A DNA stretch of 64,000 bases from Caballeronia sp. LZ062 (GCF_031450785.1 NZ_JARTWB010000002.1:1178001-1242000); one strand, 5' to 3'; positions 45,570-54,979 are shown, counted from the stretch's first letter. Made by a program: numbers and translations. Notes: generated by a model from the letters alone, not told the origin.

Positions 45570-46031
45570 GTGCCAGTCGCAGTCGACCAGCCCGTTCCCG
45601 ACTTCACCGCGCCCGCCACGGGCGGCGAGTTCACACTTTCGAGCCTGCGCGGCCAGAAAGTCGTGCTCTTCTTCTATCCGAAGGACAACACGCCGGGCTG
45701 CACCACGGAGAGTCTGCAATTTCGCGACCACTACGACCAGTTCAAGGCGGCGGGCGCGGAAATCGTCGGCATCTCGCGTGACAGCGTGAAGTCGCACGAC
45801 AACTTCAAGGCGAAGCTCGAACTGCCCTACACGCTCGTCTCGGACGCCGACGAAGCCATTTGCTCGCTGTTCGACGTCATCAAGATGAAGAAGATGTACG
45901 GCAAGGAAGTGCGCGGCATCGAGCGTTCGACGTTCCTGCTGGACGCACGAGGCGTGCTGCGGCGGGAGTTTCGCGGCATCAAGGTGCCGGGGCACGTAGA
46001 GGCCATCGTCGAGGCTGTACAAGCCATCTGA
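45570..46031 (+). CDS. bcp: peroxiredoxin, PrxQ/Bcp family
   Basis: 153 residues from a GTG at 45570 (ACAGGAGAAA upstream). Peroxidatic C44 lies in FYPKDNTPGCTTESLQF. The Cys five residues further on, used for resolving in E. coli Bcp, is absent; C98 (EAICSLFDV) is the only other cysteine. It probably reduces peroxides with thioredoxin. Confidence 0.9.
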   Translation: MPVAVDQPVPDFTAPATGGEFTLSSLRGQKVVLFFYPKDNTPGCTTESLQFRDHYDQFKAAGAEIVGISRDSVKSHDNFKAKLELPYTLVSDADEAICSLFDVIKMKKMYGKEVRGIERSTFLLDARGVLRREFRGIKVPGHVEAIVEAVQAI

Positions 46032-46038
46032 GGCACGC

Positions 46039-46213
46039 TATATTGGTTCGCAATGAGCGCCTGTCCACCCCATTCCTCAAGCCTTTGCGCGAGCCGCCGT
46101 GCGCCTTTCGGCGCGGTCGGCATGGACCCGGGCTACGTGGAAGGGGCACGGCGCAGGCGCTCTGAAAGAGAAGTCAGCCGCTGGTTCCGATAGCCGGAAC
46201 GGCGGCTTTTTTA
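46039..46213 (+). ncRNA. candidate small RNA with own promoter and terminator
   Basis: TATATT (46039-46044) is a -10-like element just after the bcp stop. GAGCGCCTG (46055-46063) pairs perfectly with CAGGCGCTC (46154-46162), closing about 108 nt. Inside, CCCC-ATTCC faces GGAAGGGG and a GCGCC-TTTC-GGCGC hairpin caps the structure. A strong terminator follows (46176-46213). The long bulged rod recalls 6S RNA, but it is shorter than usual, so identity is open. The rest of the gap to phoH (46214-46422) holds nothing I can support. Confidence 0.45.
46176..46213 (+). terminator. Rho-independent terminator after bcp/candidate sRNA
   Basis: GCCGC-TGGTTCCG-ATAG-CCGGAAC-GGCGGC followed by six T. Strong stem with a T-tract. 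Confidence 0.8.
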
Positions 46214-46422
46214 TTGGTGTCGCGCGTTTTCCCCGCTTCTTTGGCGGGCGCGACGCGACGGACGCATCCTCAAGGAGCAGATCGAAACTTAGGCGAACCG
46301 GCGTTTTCGACAACGAAGCGCGCCACCGGGCGCAAACTGCGGCACACGTAGCTTACGGGCGGACGAGCAGGATGCGACAGGCGGCGCACGATACACGACC
46401 CGATTCCTTTCGAGGGAACACC

Positions 46423-48294
46423 ATGCCTTTGCCTACCGCCCCGGCCAAGCTCGGCCATCTCCTTCCGGCCGAAGAGTACAAGGCCAAAGCCCGGCCTTCG
46501 AAGCAGCCGAAAAAACAGGCTGCGGCGAGCGACGACGACGCTGTCGGCTCGGTCGAGACCGTGACCGCCGAGCGCCCCGCAGCCGCCCATTCCGCGAACG
46601 CCGCCAACACGCTGCGCTCGATCGCCAGTGACGTGCTCGCGCAGGCGCCGCAAGACGCATCGACCGAAACACCCGCCGCTGCCGCGCCCGCTGCGCGCGG
46701 CCGTCGCACGAAGCAGACTGCCGCTCTCTTGCAACCGGTGCCGGCCGCTCGCGAAAAAGAGGAAACGAGCGAAGAAGCCCGCCCCGCCAAACGCGAGGCG
46801 CGCACGGACGCGCCCGCCGCGACGCCGACTCCGAGCGCCGCTCCCGCCAAGGACACGCGCACGCAGAACAAGCGCCGTCAGCGCGGCGCGGTCGAGGAGG
46901 AACTGAGCAAGCTCTTCGTGCTCGACACGAACGTGCTGATGCACGACCCAAGTTCGCTCTTTCGCTTCGAGGAACACGACGTCTATCTGCCGATGATGAC
47001 GTTGGAAGAGCTCGACAACCACAAGAAAGGCATGTCGGAAGTGGCGCGCAACGCGCGTCAGGTGAGCCGCACGCTAGACGCACTCGTCGCGCACGCGGGC
47101 CAGATGTCGGAGGGCATTCCGCTTGCCGCGCAGGGCAACCGCGACGCGCTCGGCCGCCTGTACTTCCAGACGACGCTGACCGATATCGAGCCGGTCGAAG
47201 GCCTGCCTATCGGCAAGGCGGACAACCAGATTCTCGGCGTCGTGCGCGCGCTTCAGAAGGAGCGGCCGGATCGGCAGGTCGTGCTGGTGTCGAAAGACAT
47301 CAACATGCGCATCAAGGCGCATGCGCTCGGCCTGCCCGCCGAGGACTACTTCAACGATCAGGTGCTGGAAGACAAGGACCTGCTCTATTCCGGCGTGCGC
47401 GCGCTGCCCCAGGATTTCTGGACGAAGCACGCGAAGGGCATGGAAAGCTGGCAGGACACCAAGACCGGCACCACGTACTACCGCGTGACTGGGCCGCTTT
47501 GCCCGTCCATGCTCGTCAACGAGTTCGTCTATCTGGAGCCGCAGAATGGCGAGCCGTCGTTCCATGCGGTCGTGCGCGAACTCAACGGAAAGACGGCGCT
47601 CTTGCAGACGCTGCGCGACTACGGGCATCACAAGAACAACGTGTGGGGTATCACGGCGCGCAATCGCGAGCAGAACTTTGCGCTGAATCTGCTGATGAAT
47701 CCGGAGGTCGATTTCGTCACGCTGCTCGGTCAGGCGGGCACCGGCAAGACGCTGATGGCGCTTGCCGCCGGCCTCGCGCAAGTGCTCGACGACAAGCGCT
47801 ACAACGAGATCATCGTGACGCGCGCGACGGTGCCGGTCGGCGAAGACATCGGCTTTTTGCCGGGCACCGAGGAAGAGAAGATGCAGCCGTGGATGGGCGC
47901 ATTCGACGACAACCTCGAAGTCCTCCAGAAAACCGACGATGCCGCCGGCGAATGGGGCCGCGCAGCCACGCAGGAACTGATCCGCTCGCGGCTCAAGGTC
48001 AAGAGCATGAACTTCATGCGCGGGCGCACGTTCGTGGACAAGTACGTGATCATCGACGAAGCGCAGAATCTGACGCCCAAGCAGATGAAGACGCTCGTCA
48101 CGCGCGCCGGTCCGGGCACGAAGATCGTGTGTCTCGGCAATATCGCGCAGATCGACACACCCTATCTGACCGAGGGTAGTTCCGGGCTGACCTACGTGGT
48201 CGACCGCTTCAAGGGCTGGACGCATAGCGGGCACGTGACGCTTGCGCGCGGCGAGCGGTCGCGGCTCGCGGACTACGCTTCGGACATTCTGTAA
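46423..48294 (+). CDS. PhoH family protein with PIN domain (PhoH2-type)
   Basis: 623 residues from ATG 46423 (GAGGGA upstream). The open frame to 46099 covers the candidate sRNA and is rejected. A disordered Ala/Lys/Pro-rich stretch (about 1-155) precedes a PIN nuclease domain (LFVLDTNVLMHDPSSLF, TLEELDNHKKG, LVSKDINMRIKA). A PhoH ATPase follows, with Walker A GQAGTGKTLMALAAG (about residue 436), ATVPVGEDIGFLPGT and IIDEAQNLTPKQMKTL. PhoH2 proteins are RNA helicase/RNases; function in proteobacteria is little studied. Confidence 0.9.
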   Translation: MPLPTAPAKLGHLLPAEEYKAKARPSKQPKKQAAASDDDAVGSVETVTAERPAAAHSANAANTLRSIASDVLAQAPQDASTETPAAAAPAARGRRTKQTAALLQPVPAAREKEETSEEARPAKREARTDAPAATPTPSAAPAKDTRTQNKRRQRGAVEEELSKLFVLDTNVLMHDPSSLFRFEEHDVYLPMMTLEELDNHKKGMSEVARNARQVSRTLDALVAHAGQMSEGIPLAAQGNRDALGRLYFQTTLTDIEPVEGLPIGKADNQILGVVRALQKERPDRQVVLVSKDINMRIKAHALGLPAEDYFNDQVLEDKDLLYSGVRALPQDFWTKHAKGMESWQDTKTGTTYYRVTGPLCPSMLVNEFVYLEPQNGEPSFHAVVRELNGKTALLQTLRDYGHHKNNVWGITARNREQNFALNLLMNPEVDFVTLLGQAGTGKTLMALAAGLAQVLDDKRYNEIIVTRATVPVGEDIGFLPGTEEEKMQPWMGAFDDNLEVLQKTDDAAGEWGRAATQELIRSRLKVKSMNFMRGRTFVDKYVIIDEAQNLTPKQMKTLVTRAGPGTKIVCLGNIAQIDTPYLTEGSSGLTYVVDRFKGWTHSGHVTLARGERSRLADYASDIL

Positions 48295-48317
48295 AGCACG
48301 CGCAGTCGGATGAGATG

Positions 48318-48346
48318 GCCCGGCGGAGCGATCCGCCGGGCTTTTT
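48318..48346 (+). terminator. Rho-independent terminator after phoH
   Basis: GCCCGGCGG-agcgat-CCGCCGGGC then TTTTT. Perfect 9-bp stem. Confidence 0.88.
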
Positions 48347-48486
48347 CTTTGTGCGCGCGTTCCGCTCCCGCAACACTTATCGCACCAAGTTAAAGTGGAA
48401 CCTCACGATGTCTTGCCGCACGGCCGTGCGGCGGGCTAGTATCGGCGGACTGTCTTCTCTTCGGCGAGTGCGCTCGCTCGTCTTCA

Positions 48487-50157
48487 ATGCGTCGAATCTG
48501 GCTACCGCTTCTCGTGTCCGTTCTGCTTGCCGCGTGCGGAAGCGCGCCGCAGCAAGCGGCGCGTAAGCCTGCGGTCTCGGCCAGCACGACGCCCCGCGCC
48601 TACAAGCCGCCGTCGGGCTTTCCTAACTTCGTCGATCACAGCGTGGGGCGCGAGGAAATCTCGATTCAGGCGATGTCGCTCGTCGGCGTGCCCTACCGCT
48701 GGGGCGGCAATACGCCAGAAGCAGGCTTCGATTGCAGCGGGCTCGTGCGCTATGTCGTGGATCGCGCGGCATCGGTGAATCTGCCGCGCACGACCGCCGA
48801 GATGAGCGGACGCGGAGAGTCTATCGACCCGGACGAAGTCGCGCCCGGCGACCTGATTTTCTTCAACACGACCGGGCGGCCGCATTCGCACGTCGGCATT
48901 TATGTCGGCAAGCTGCGTTTCGTGAATGCGCCGTCGACGGGCGGCACGGTGCGGCTGGATTACCTGACGAATCCCTATTGGGCGAAACGGTTCGACGGTA
49001 TTCGGCGCGTCGCGCCGCCGAAGAGCGCGCCGACGCCGTTCGATGCGCCGACGTATCTGGCCGGGCCTCGGGACGCAGCGTCTTCGCGTCAGCCGGCGCC
49101 AGCAACCGCCAGCGCGATTGCGGTCGAGCGGCCGTCGATGTCGATTGGCGCAGCGCAGCCGCAAACGTCTACTTTATCGGCTTCTGCGGGGCGGGCGCCG
49201 GTCTCAGCCGCGACGGCCGGTGCTTCGGTCGCCATGGCCGAACCAGCGAGCGCCGGGCAGCGTCAATCGTGGTCAGCAGGTTCGGCCTACGCCCGGCAAA
49301 CGCCTGCCGCGACCGCCGGCACGGACGCTTTCGAGCCGCCGCCAGCGTCAATGAGCGTTGCGCAGCGTCAATCGTCGGCTGTGGCTTCGGTATACGCACG
49401 TCAAGCGCCCGGCAGAGCCGCCAGCGTCGATGCGTTCGAGCCGCCGCCAACATCGATGAACGCTGCGCAGCGTCAATCGTCGGCTGTGGCTTCGGTCTAC
49501 GCGCGTCAAGCGCCTGGCGCAACTGCCAGCGTCGATGCGTCCAAACGTCCGCCAGCGTCGATGAACGCTGCGCAGCGTCAATCGTCGGCTGTGGCTTCCG
49601 TCTACGCGCGTGAAGCGCCTGGGACAGCCGCCAGCGTCGATGCATTCGAGCCGCCGCCATCATCGATGAACGCCGCGCAGCGTCAATCGTCAGCGGCGGT
49701 TTCCAGTTACGCGCGCAATGCGCCCACCGGAGCGGGCGCGGACGCCTTTGAACCTCCGCCCGCAACGTTGAACGCAGCACAGCGTCAATCGTCCGCCGCA
49801 GCTTCGGCCGACGCGCGCCGCGCCCGAGCGGCAACCGCAAGCGCGGACGCCTTCGAACCGCCGCCGACGACGTCGAGCGCCGCACAGCGCCAAGCACAAA
49901 CGGCCGACGCAAGACTGCCCGCCTCCGCGAACGAAGCCGTGCCCGATCCGATCCAGGCCGCTGCCGACGCCTTCGAGCCCCCGCCGCCGTCATCCCGTGC
50001 CGCCCGGCTGCAAGCACAGGCCGCGCAATCAGCCACGCCGACCGCGCGCGCCGAGCCGCCCGTGCGGGTGATGCGTGCGTCCACGGGTTCGCTGACCGCG
50101 CCGCGCGCCGCTCCCAACGACGACCCGATCGCGCGGTTTGCCACCGGCGCCGACTGA
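48487..50157 (+). CDS. NlpC/P60 lipoprotein endopeptidase with long repetitive tail
   Basis: 556 residues. LPLLVSVLLAAC is a lipobox with lipidated C17. The C40 catalytic domain (about 55-180) has GVPYRWGG, FDCSGLVRY (C83) and SHVGIYV (H135). It would cleave D-Glu-meso-DAP in peptidoglycan from the envelope. From about residue 250 the protein is built of imperfect 35-residue repeats (DAFEPPPxSMNAAQRQSSA then VASVYARQAPGxxASV), an unusual Pro/Ala/Ser/Gln tail that normal members lack. Confidence 0.88.
   Translation: MRRIWLPLLVSVLLAACGSAPQQAARKPAVSASTTPRAYKPPSGFPNFVDHSVGREEISIQAMSLVGVPYRWGGNTPEAGFDCSGLVRYVVDRAASVNLPRTTAEMSGRGESIDPDEVAPGDLIFFNTTGRPHSHVGIYVGKLRFVNAPSTGGTVRLDYLTNPYWAKRFDGIRRVAPPKSAPTPFDAPTYLAGPRDAASSRQPAPATASAIAVERPSMSIGAAQPQTSTLSASAGRAPVSAATAGASVAMAEPASAGQRQSWSAGSAYARQTPAATAGTDAFEPPPASMSVAQRQSSAVASVYARQAPGRAASVDAFEPPPTSMNAAQRQSSAVASVYARQAPGATASVDASKRPPASMNAAQRQSSAVASVYAREAPGTAASVDAFEPPPSSMNAAQRQSSAAVSSYARNAPTGAGADAFEPPPATLNAAQRQSSAAASADARRARAATASADAFEPPPTTSSAAQRQAQTADARLPASANEAVPDPIQAAADAFEPPPPSSRAARLQAQAAQSATPTARAEPPVRVMRASTGSLTAPRAAPNDDPIARFATGAD
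49245..49900 (+). repeat. 105-bp tandem repeats inside the NlpC/P60 gene
   Basis: CGCAGCGTCAATCGTC recurs at 49361, 49466 and 49571, an exact 105-bp (35-codon) period, with more diverged copies on both sides (about six in all). All copies keep the frame. Confidence 0.85.
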
Positions 50158-50280
50158 CGCGCCGCAAAGCGCGTGATGCGCCCGAGCGCCGCCTTGGTCG
50201 CGACGGCCGCGCGCCCGCTCTGCTATCGTGTCCGATACTTCCTCGACAGCGACATCAAAGAACGAAAGGAGCGCAAGACC

Positions 50281-51087
50281 ATGGATCTGGGACTGGCCGG
50301 CAAAGTTGTGCTGATCACGGGCGGTAGCAAGGGAATCGGCTTCGCGTGTGCGAAAGCGTTTGCAAGCGAAGGCGCGAAAGTCGCGATCGTTTCCCGCGAT
50401 GCCGCGAATCTCGCCCGTGCACGCGAACAACTCGCGGCCGACGGTCATCACGTTCATCTTGCTCGCGCGGACCTGCACGAGGCGCACAGCGCCGAGGACG
50501 TGGTCGAAGAAGCGAGCGCGGCGCTCGGCCCCATCGACATTCTCATCAACAGCGCAGGCGCCGCCCGCCGCTACGATCCCGATACGCTCGACGCCGCCGC
50601 CTACAAAGCCGCGATGGACGCGAAGTACTTCTCGTATGTCTATCCGCAGCAGGTCGTGCTGAAGCGCATGGCCGAGCGACTGCGCAACGATCCCGCGACG
50701 GAGCCGGGTGCGATCGTCAATATTGTCGGCATGGGCGGGAAAATCGCAACGGACATCCATATTGCGGGCGGCGCGGCCAACGCAGCGCTGATGCTCAACA
50801 CCGTCGGCCTCGCGCATCATTACGCGAAGCTCGGCATTCGCATCAACGCGATCAATCCCGGCGCGACGCTCACCGAGCGCGTCGAGGAAGCGTTGCAACT
50901 GGAAGCGCAACGGCAAGGCGTCACGCGCGATCAGGTGCTCGCCGAGAGTCAGACCAAGGTGCCGCTCGGGCGATATGCGAAACCGGAGGAAATTGCCGAC
51001 GTCGCCCTCTTTCTGGCAAGCCGCCGCGCGAGTTATGTGTCGGGCGCGATCATCCCGATGGACGGAGTGTCGTCGCCGATCATTTGA
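50281..51087 (+). CDS. SDR-family oxidoreductase lacking the Tyr/Lys catalytic pair
   Basis: 268 residues from ATG 50281; the longer frame from 50173 overlaps the leader and is rejected. LITGGSKGIG binds NAD(P), and LINSAG and INAINPGATLT fit classical SDRs. The catalytic YxxxK is replaced by HIAGGAANAAL, so the usual Tyr and Lys are missing. A sub-branch of SDRs with this GGAANAAL motif exists, but its reaction is unknown to me. Convergent with the Pit gene. Confidence 0.82.
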   Translation: MDLGLAGKVVLITGGSKGIGFACAKAFASEGAKVAIVSRDAANLARAREQLAADGHHVHLARADLHEAHSAEDVVEEASAALGPIDILINSAGAARRYDPDTLDAAAYKAAMDAKYFSYVYPQQVVLKRMAERLRNDPATEPGAIVNIVGMGGKIATDIHIAGGAANAALMLNTVGLAHHYAKLGIRINAINPGATLTERVEEALQLEAQRQGVTRDQVLAESQTKVPLGRYAKPEEIADVALFLASRRASYVSGAIIPMDGVSSPII

Positions 51088-51093
51088 TGCGCC

Positions 51094-51119
51094 GCGGCCC
51101 GCGCTGTAACGCGGGCCGC
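51094..51119. terminator. perfect hairpin between convergent SDR and pit genes
   Basis: GCGGCCCGCG, loop CTGTAA, CGCGGGCCGC: a perfect 10-bp stem with no T-tract. Confidence 0.5.
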
Positions 51120-51135
51120 AGGCTGAGTCGACGTG

Positions 51136-52146
51136 CTACAGGAAGCGGTGTCCGAGCCACCAGCCCGCCGCGGCGAGCGCCGAGGAAGCCGGGATCGTCA
51201 GAATCCACGCCCACACGATATTGCCCGCGACGCCCCAGCGCACCGCGCTGAACTTCTGCGTCGCGCCCACGCCGACGATCGCGCCGGTGATGGTGTGCGT
51301 CGTGGAAACGGGAATGCCGAGGAAGGACGCGACGAAGAGCGTGATCGCCCCGCCCGTCTCCGCGCAGAAGCCGCCGACGGGCTTGAGCTTCGTGATCTTC
51401 TGGCCCATCGTGCGCACGATGCGCCAACCGCCGAACAGCGTGCCGAGTCCCATCGACAGATAACAGAGCCCGATGACCCAGATCGGCGGCGCGTCCGAGC
51501 CCACGGAGGCGTAGCCCGTCGCGATCAGCAGCATCCAGATGATGCCGATGGTCTTTTGCGCGTCGTTGCCGCCGTGCCCGAGCGAATACAGTCCAGCCGA
51601 AAGCAATTGGAGGCGCCGGAAACGCCGGTCCACCTTCGACGGCGGCGTGCGGAAATACAGCCACGACACCAGCAGCATGAAAAACGAGCCGAGCACGAAG
51701 CCGAGCAGCGGCGAAATGAAGATGAAGGCCACGGTCTTGAGCAGCCCGTCCCAGTTGAGCGAGCCCCAGCCCGACTTCGCGAGCGCCGCGCCCACCAGAC
51801 CGCCGATCAGCGCATGGGACGAACTCGACGGAATGCCGTACACCCACGTGACGATGTTCCAGCCGATCGCGCCGACGAGCGCGCCGAATATGACGTAGTG
51901 ATCGACGATATCCGGGTCGATCGTGCCCCTGCCGACGGTCGCGGCGACCTTCAGGTGGAAAATGAAATACGCGATGACATTGAACGCGGCCGCGAACGCG
52001 ACGGCTTGCTGCGGCTTGAGCACGCCGGTCGAAACGACCGTCGCGATGGAGTTGGCGGCGTCGTGAAAGCCGTTCATGAAGTCGAACACGAGTGCGACTA
52101 TGACGAGCGTAGCGACTGCCCAGATTGCGAGTTGAATCGAATGCAT
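51136..52146 (-). CDS. pit: low-affinity inorganic phosphate transporter (PitA type)
   Basis: 336 residues with about 10 membrane spans in two homologous halves. The Pit signatures FDFMNGFHDAANSIATVV and YGIPSSSSHALIGGLVGAA in the first half and GIPVSTTHTITGAIVGVG in the second are clear. It is a proton-coupled metal-phosphate symporter. It lies 102 bp downstream of its DUF47 partner. Confidence 0.93.
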   Translation of the reverse strand: MHSIQLAIWAVATLVIVALVFDFMNGFHDAANSIATVVSTGVLKPQQAVAFAAAFNVIAYFIFHLKVAATVGRGTIDPDIVDHYVIFGALVGAIGWNIVTWVYGIPSSSSHALIGGLVGAALAKSGWGSLNWDGLLKTVAFIFISPLLGFVLGSFFMLLVSWLYFRTPPSKVDRRFRRLQLLSAGLYSLGHGGNDAQKTIGIIWMLLIATGYASVGSDAPPIWVIGLCYLSMGLGTLFGGWRIVRTMGQKITKLKPVGGFCAETGGAITLFVASFLGIPVSTTHTITGAIVGVGATQKFSAVRWGVAGNIVWAWILTIPASSALAAAGWWLGHRFL

Positions 52147-52248
52147 CAGTTGGTGTGGTATTGACCGGCGCTGTACTGACGGCCGGTCTGTGTCGTCATC
52201 GCCCGCCGCATGCGATGAGTCCTGCGCGAACGGGCTCGGGCGGCATGA

Positions 52249-52875
52249 TCAGGCGTTTTCCAGCACGATGCCTTCGATGATGTTGGCGACATCCTCGCAC
52301 TTGTCGGTGATCGTCTCCAGAAGCTCGTAGATCGCCTTGAGCTTGATGAGCGTCTTGACGTCGTCTTCCTCGCGGAAGAGCTTCGACATGGCCGAGCGCA
52401 GCACGCGGTCAGCGTCCGACTCCAGGCGGTCGATCTCTTCGCAGATCTTCAGGATTTCGCTCGCGCGTTTCATGTCTTCGAGCAGACCCACGGCCTGCTG
52501 CACGCGCAGGCACGTAGCCGTGCAGATGTGCGCGAGCTGGCTCGCTTCCGATGTCACCGCCCGCACGTCGTAAAGCGAAATGGCGGTGGCGACGTCCTCC
52601 ATCAAGTCGAGGATGTCGTCCATCGTGGTGATGAGCTTGTGAATCTCGTCGCGGTCGAGCGGCGTGATGAACGTCTTGTGCAGCAGATCGATCGTTTCGT
52701 GCGTGAGCTTGTCGGCACGCTTTTCGTTCGTCTGGACGTTCTGCTTGTGAACCTCGGCTTCGTCGAGGTTATCGATCAGCAGTTCGAGCTCGCGGCTGGC
52801 ATCCACCATGCATTTCGCGTGCGCGTTGAAAATCTCGAAGAATTTGCCCTCGGTGGGCATGAAACGACCGAACAT
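52249..52875 (-). CDS. DUF47 (PhoU-like) Pit accessory protein
   Basis: 208 residues from ATG 52875 (MFGRFMPTEGKFFEIFNAHA); the extra upstream codons to 52950 are not conserved-looking. An all-helical PhoU-like protein with KRADKLTHETIDLLHKTFIT and ITTMDDILDLMEDVATAI. DUF47 genes typically precede pit and modulate phosphate uptake. Confidence 0.9.
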   Translation of the reverse strand: MFGRFMPTEGKFFEIFNAHAKCMVDASRELELLIDNLDEAEVHKQNVQTNEKRADKLTHETIDLLHKTFITPLDRDEIHKLITTMDDILDLMEDVATAISLYDVRAVTSEASQLAHICTATCLRVQQAVGLLEDMKRASEILKICEEIDRLESDADRVLRSAMSKLFREEDDVKTLIKLKAIYELLETITDKCEDVANIIEGIVLENA

Positions 52876-53013
52876 GAAAGTCCCGATAGATGGGTCAATG
52901 AGGCTGACATCAAACCGACATATTGTACCTGCGCGCAGCACCCGGCGCACCGCGCTCGGACGTCGCGTGCATAGGGCTGTGATCGACGGCTTGACAGTCT
53001 TACGCGAACGAGG

Positions 53014-54402
53014 CTATTCGCCGCCGTAGAAGCTTTGAACGCCGGCGAAATTGTCGAACTTCGTGTATTGGCCGTGGAACGTCAGGCGAACCGGCCCGAT
53101 GGGACCATTACGCTGCTTGCCGATGATGATTTCCGCGGTGCCTTTATCCGGACTGTCCGGGTTGTAGACTTCGTCGCGGTAAATGAAGAGGATCACGTCC
53201 GCGTCCTGCTCGATAGCGCCGGATTCGCGCAGGTCCGACATGATCGGACGCTTGTTGGGACGCTGCTCCAGACCGCGATTGAGCTGCGAAAGGGCGATCA
53301 CCGGCACGTCCAGTTCCTTCGCGAGACCCTTCAGCGAACGCGAGATTTCCGAAATCTCGGTCGCGCGGTTCTCGCCGCCGCCGGAGCCCGACATCAGCTG
53401 CAAATAGTCGACGATGATGAGCCCGAGCTTGCCGCACTGGCGCGACAGGCGCCGCGCCCGCGAGCGCAGTTCCATCGGGTTCAGGCCGCCGGTTTCGTCG
53501 ATGAAAAGCTGCGCCTCGCTCATTTTCTGCACCGCGTGCGTGAGCTTCGGCCAATCTTCGTCGGTGAGACGGCCCGTGCGCATACGGTGCTGATCAAGGC
53601 GTCCGACCGAGCCGAGCATACGCATGGTCAACTGCGTGCCCGGCATTTCCATCGAAAAGACCGCGACGGGCAAGCCGTACTCCACGGCCACGTATTCGCC
53701 GATGTTCATCGAGAACGCGGTCTTACCCATCGACGGACGCCCCGCCACGATGATCAGCTCGCCGCCGTGCATGCCCGAGGTCATACGGTCGAGGTCGACG
53801 AAGCCGGTCGGCGTGCCGGTGACATCGCTCGGATTGGCCGTGTGATAAAGCGTATCGATGCGCTCGACGACCTGCGTGAGCAGCGGTCCGATTTCGAGGA
53901 AGCCTTGCGTGCCGCGCGCACCGTCCTCGGCGATGGAGAACACCCGCGCTTCGGCTTCGTCCAGAATTTGCCGGACTTCCTTCCCTTGCGGATTGAACGC
54001 GTCGGCGGAGATTTCATCCGCCACGGACACGAGACGGCGCAGCACCGCGCGGTCGCGCACGATTTCGGCGTAACGGCGGATGTTCGCCGCGCTCGGCGTG
54101 TTCTGCGCGAGCGCGTTGAGATACGCCAGGCCACCCACTTCCTCGGCTTTGCCGGCCATCGTCAGCGCTTCGTAGACCGTGATGACGTCGGCCGGCCGCG
54201 TCGACGCGATCAGCTTGCCGATGTGCTCGTAAATGATGCGGTGGTCATAGCGATAAAAGTCGCTCTGCGACATGACGTCGGCGATGCGGTCCCATGCCGC
54301 GTTGTCCAGCAGCAAGCCGCCGATCACCGATTGCTCGGCTTCGATCGAGTGCGGCGGAACCTTCAGCGCGTCGAGTTGCGGATCTTTGGACGGTGCGTTC
54401 AT
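53014..54402 (-). CDS. dnaB: replicative DNA helicase
   Basis: 462 residues. The N-terminal collar domain starts KVPPHSIEAEQSVIGGLLLD. The RecA-like motor has Walker A IVAGRPSMGKTAFSMN (about residue 222), Walker B LGLIIVDYLQLMSG and DLRESGAIEQDADVILFIYR. The hexamer unwinds DNA at the replication fork with DnaG and DnaC/DciA partners. No intein is present. It is separated from rplI by a strong terminator. Confidence 0.96.
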   Translation of the reverse strand: MNAPSKDPQLDALKVPPHSIEAEQSVIGGLLLDNAAWDRIADVMSQSDFYRYDHRIIYEHIGKLIASTRPADVITVYEALTMAGKAEEVGGLAYLNALAQNTPSAANIRRYAEIVRDRAVLRRLVSVADEISADAFNPQGKEVRQILDEAEARVFSIAEDGARGTQGFLEIGPLLTQVVERIDTLYHTANPSDVTGTPTGFVDLDRMTSGMHGGELIIVAGRPSMGKTAFSMNIGEYVAVEYGLPVAVFSMEMPGTQLTMRMLGSVGRLDQHRMRTGRLTDEDWPKLTHAVQKMSEAQLFIDETGGLNPMELRSRARRLSRQCGKLGLIIVDYLQLMSGSGGGENRATEISEISRSLKGLAKELDVPVIALSQLNRGLEQRPNKRPIMSDLRESGAIEQDADVILFIYRDEVYNPDSPDKGTAEIIIGKQRNGPIGPVRLTFHGQYTKFDNFAGVQSFYGGE

Positions 54403-54458
54403 GGGGTGGAATTATCGACGAAATCCGCCATGCGGTGTATTGATCGGACAAACAAAAA

Positions 54459-54490
54459 GGCAGGAACCCGCGAAGGTTCCTGCCCTTTCT
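54459..54490 (-). terminator. Rho-independent terminator after the rpsF-rplI operon
   Basis: GGCAGGAACC, six-base loop, GGTTCCTGCC with a T-run on the minus strand. It isolates dnaB from the ribosomal genes. Confidence 0.88.
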
Positions 54491-54523
54491 TACTGCTCGC
54501 GAAGCCGAAGCCTCGCTTAAAAC

Positions 54524-54979
54524 TTAGGCGTGTTCGCCGAGCACCGACACGGTCACGTCGACAATGACGTCCGTGTGCAGCGCTACTTGAACCGGATGGT
54601 CGCCAACCATCTTCAGCGGGCCTTGCGGCAGACGCACTTGCGCCTTTTCCACTTCAGCGAAGCCTTGCGACTTCAGCGCTTCGGCGATGTCCGCGTTCGT
54701 GACCGAACCGAACAGACGGCCGTCGACGCCAGCCTTTTGCGAGATCTGAACCGTGAAGCCGTTCAGCTTGTCGCCTTGTGCTTGCGCTGCAGCCAGCTTT
54801 TCAGCGGCGTTCTTTTCGAGTTCGGCGCGGCGAACTTCGAATTCGGCGATCGCGTCCTTGGTCGCGCGGCGAGCCTTCTTGCCGGGGATCAGGAAGTTAC
54901 GTGCGTAGCCGTCCTTGACCTTGACGATGTCGCCCAGGTTGCCCAGGTTGACGACCTTTTCCAAAAGAATGATTTGCAT
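54524..54979 (-). CDS. rplI: 50S ribosomal protein bL9
   Basis: 151 residues beginning [32 protein letters not shown], described here as the bL9 N-terminal domain; a long central helix and a C-terminal domain ([14 protein letters not shown]) follow. Last gene of the rpsF operon. Confidence 0.97.
   Translation of the reverse strand: MQIILLEKVVNLGNLGDIVKVKDGYARNFLIPGKKARRATKDAIAEFEVRRAELEKNAAEKLAAAQAQGDKLNGFTVQISQKAGVDGRLFGSVTNADIAEALKSQGFAEVEKAQVRLPQGPLKMVGDHPVQVALHTDVIVDVTVSVLGEHA

Noticed and set aside
46039..46213. 4.5S SRP RNA
   Set aside because: The conserved GGUCAGGUCCGGAAGGAAGC core is absent.
46099..46422. 108-codon extension of the PhoH protein
   Set aside because: Covers a terminator and the candidate sRNA; ATG 46423 has a ribosome site.
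49245..49900. CRISPR array
   Set aside because: Repeats are contiguous, in frame and without unique spacers; they encode a protein tail.
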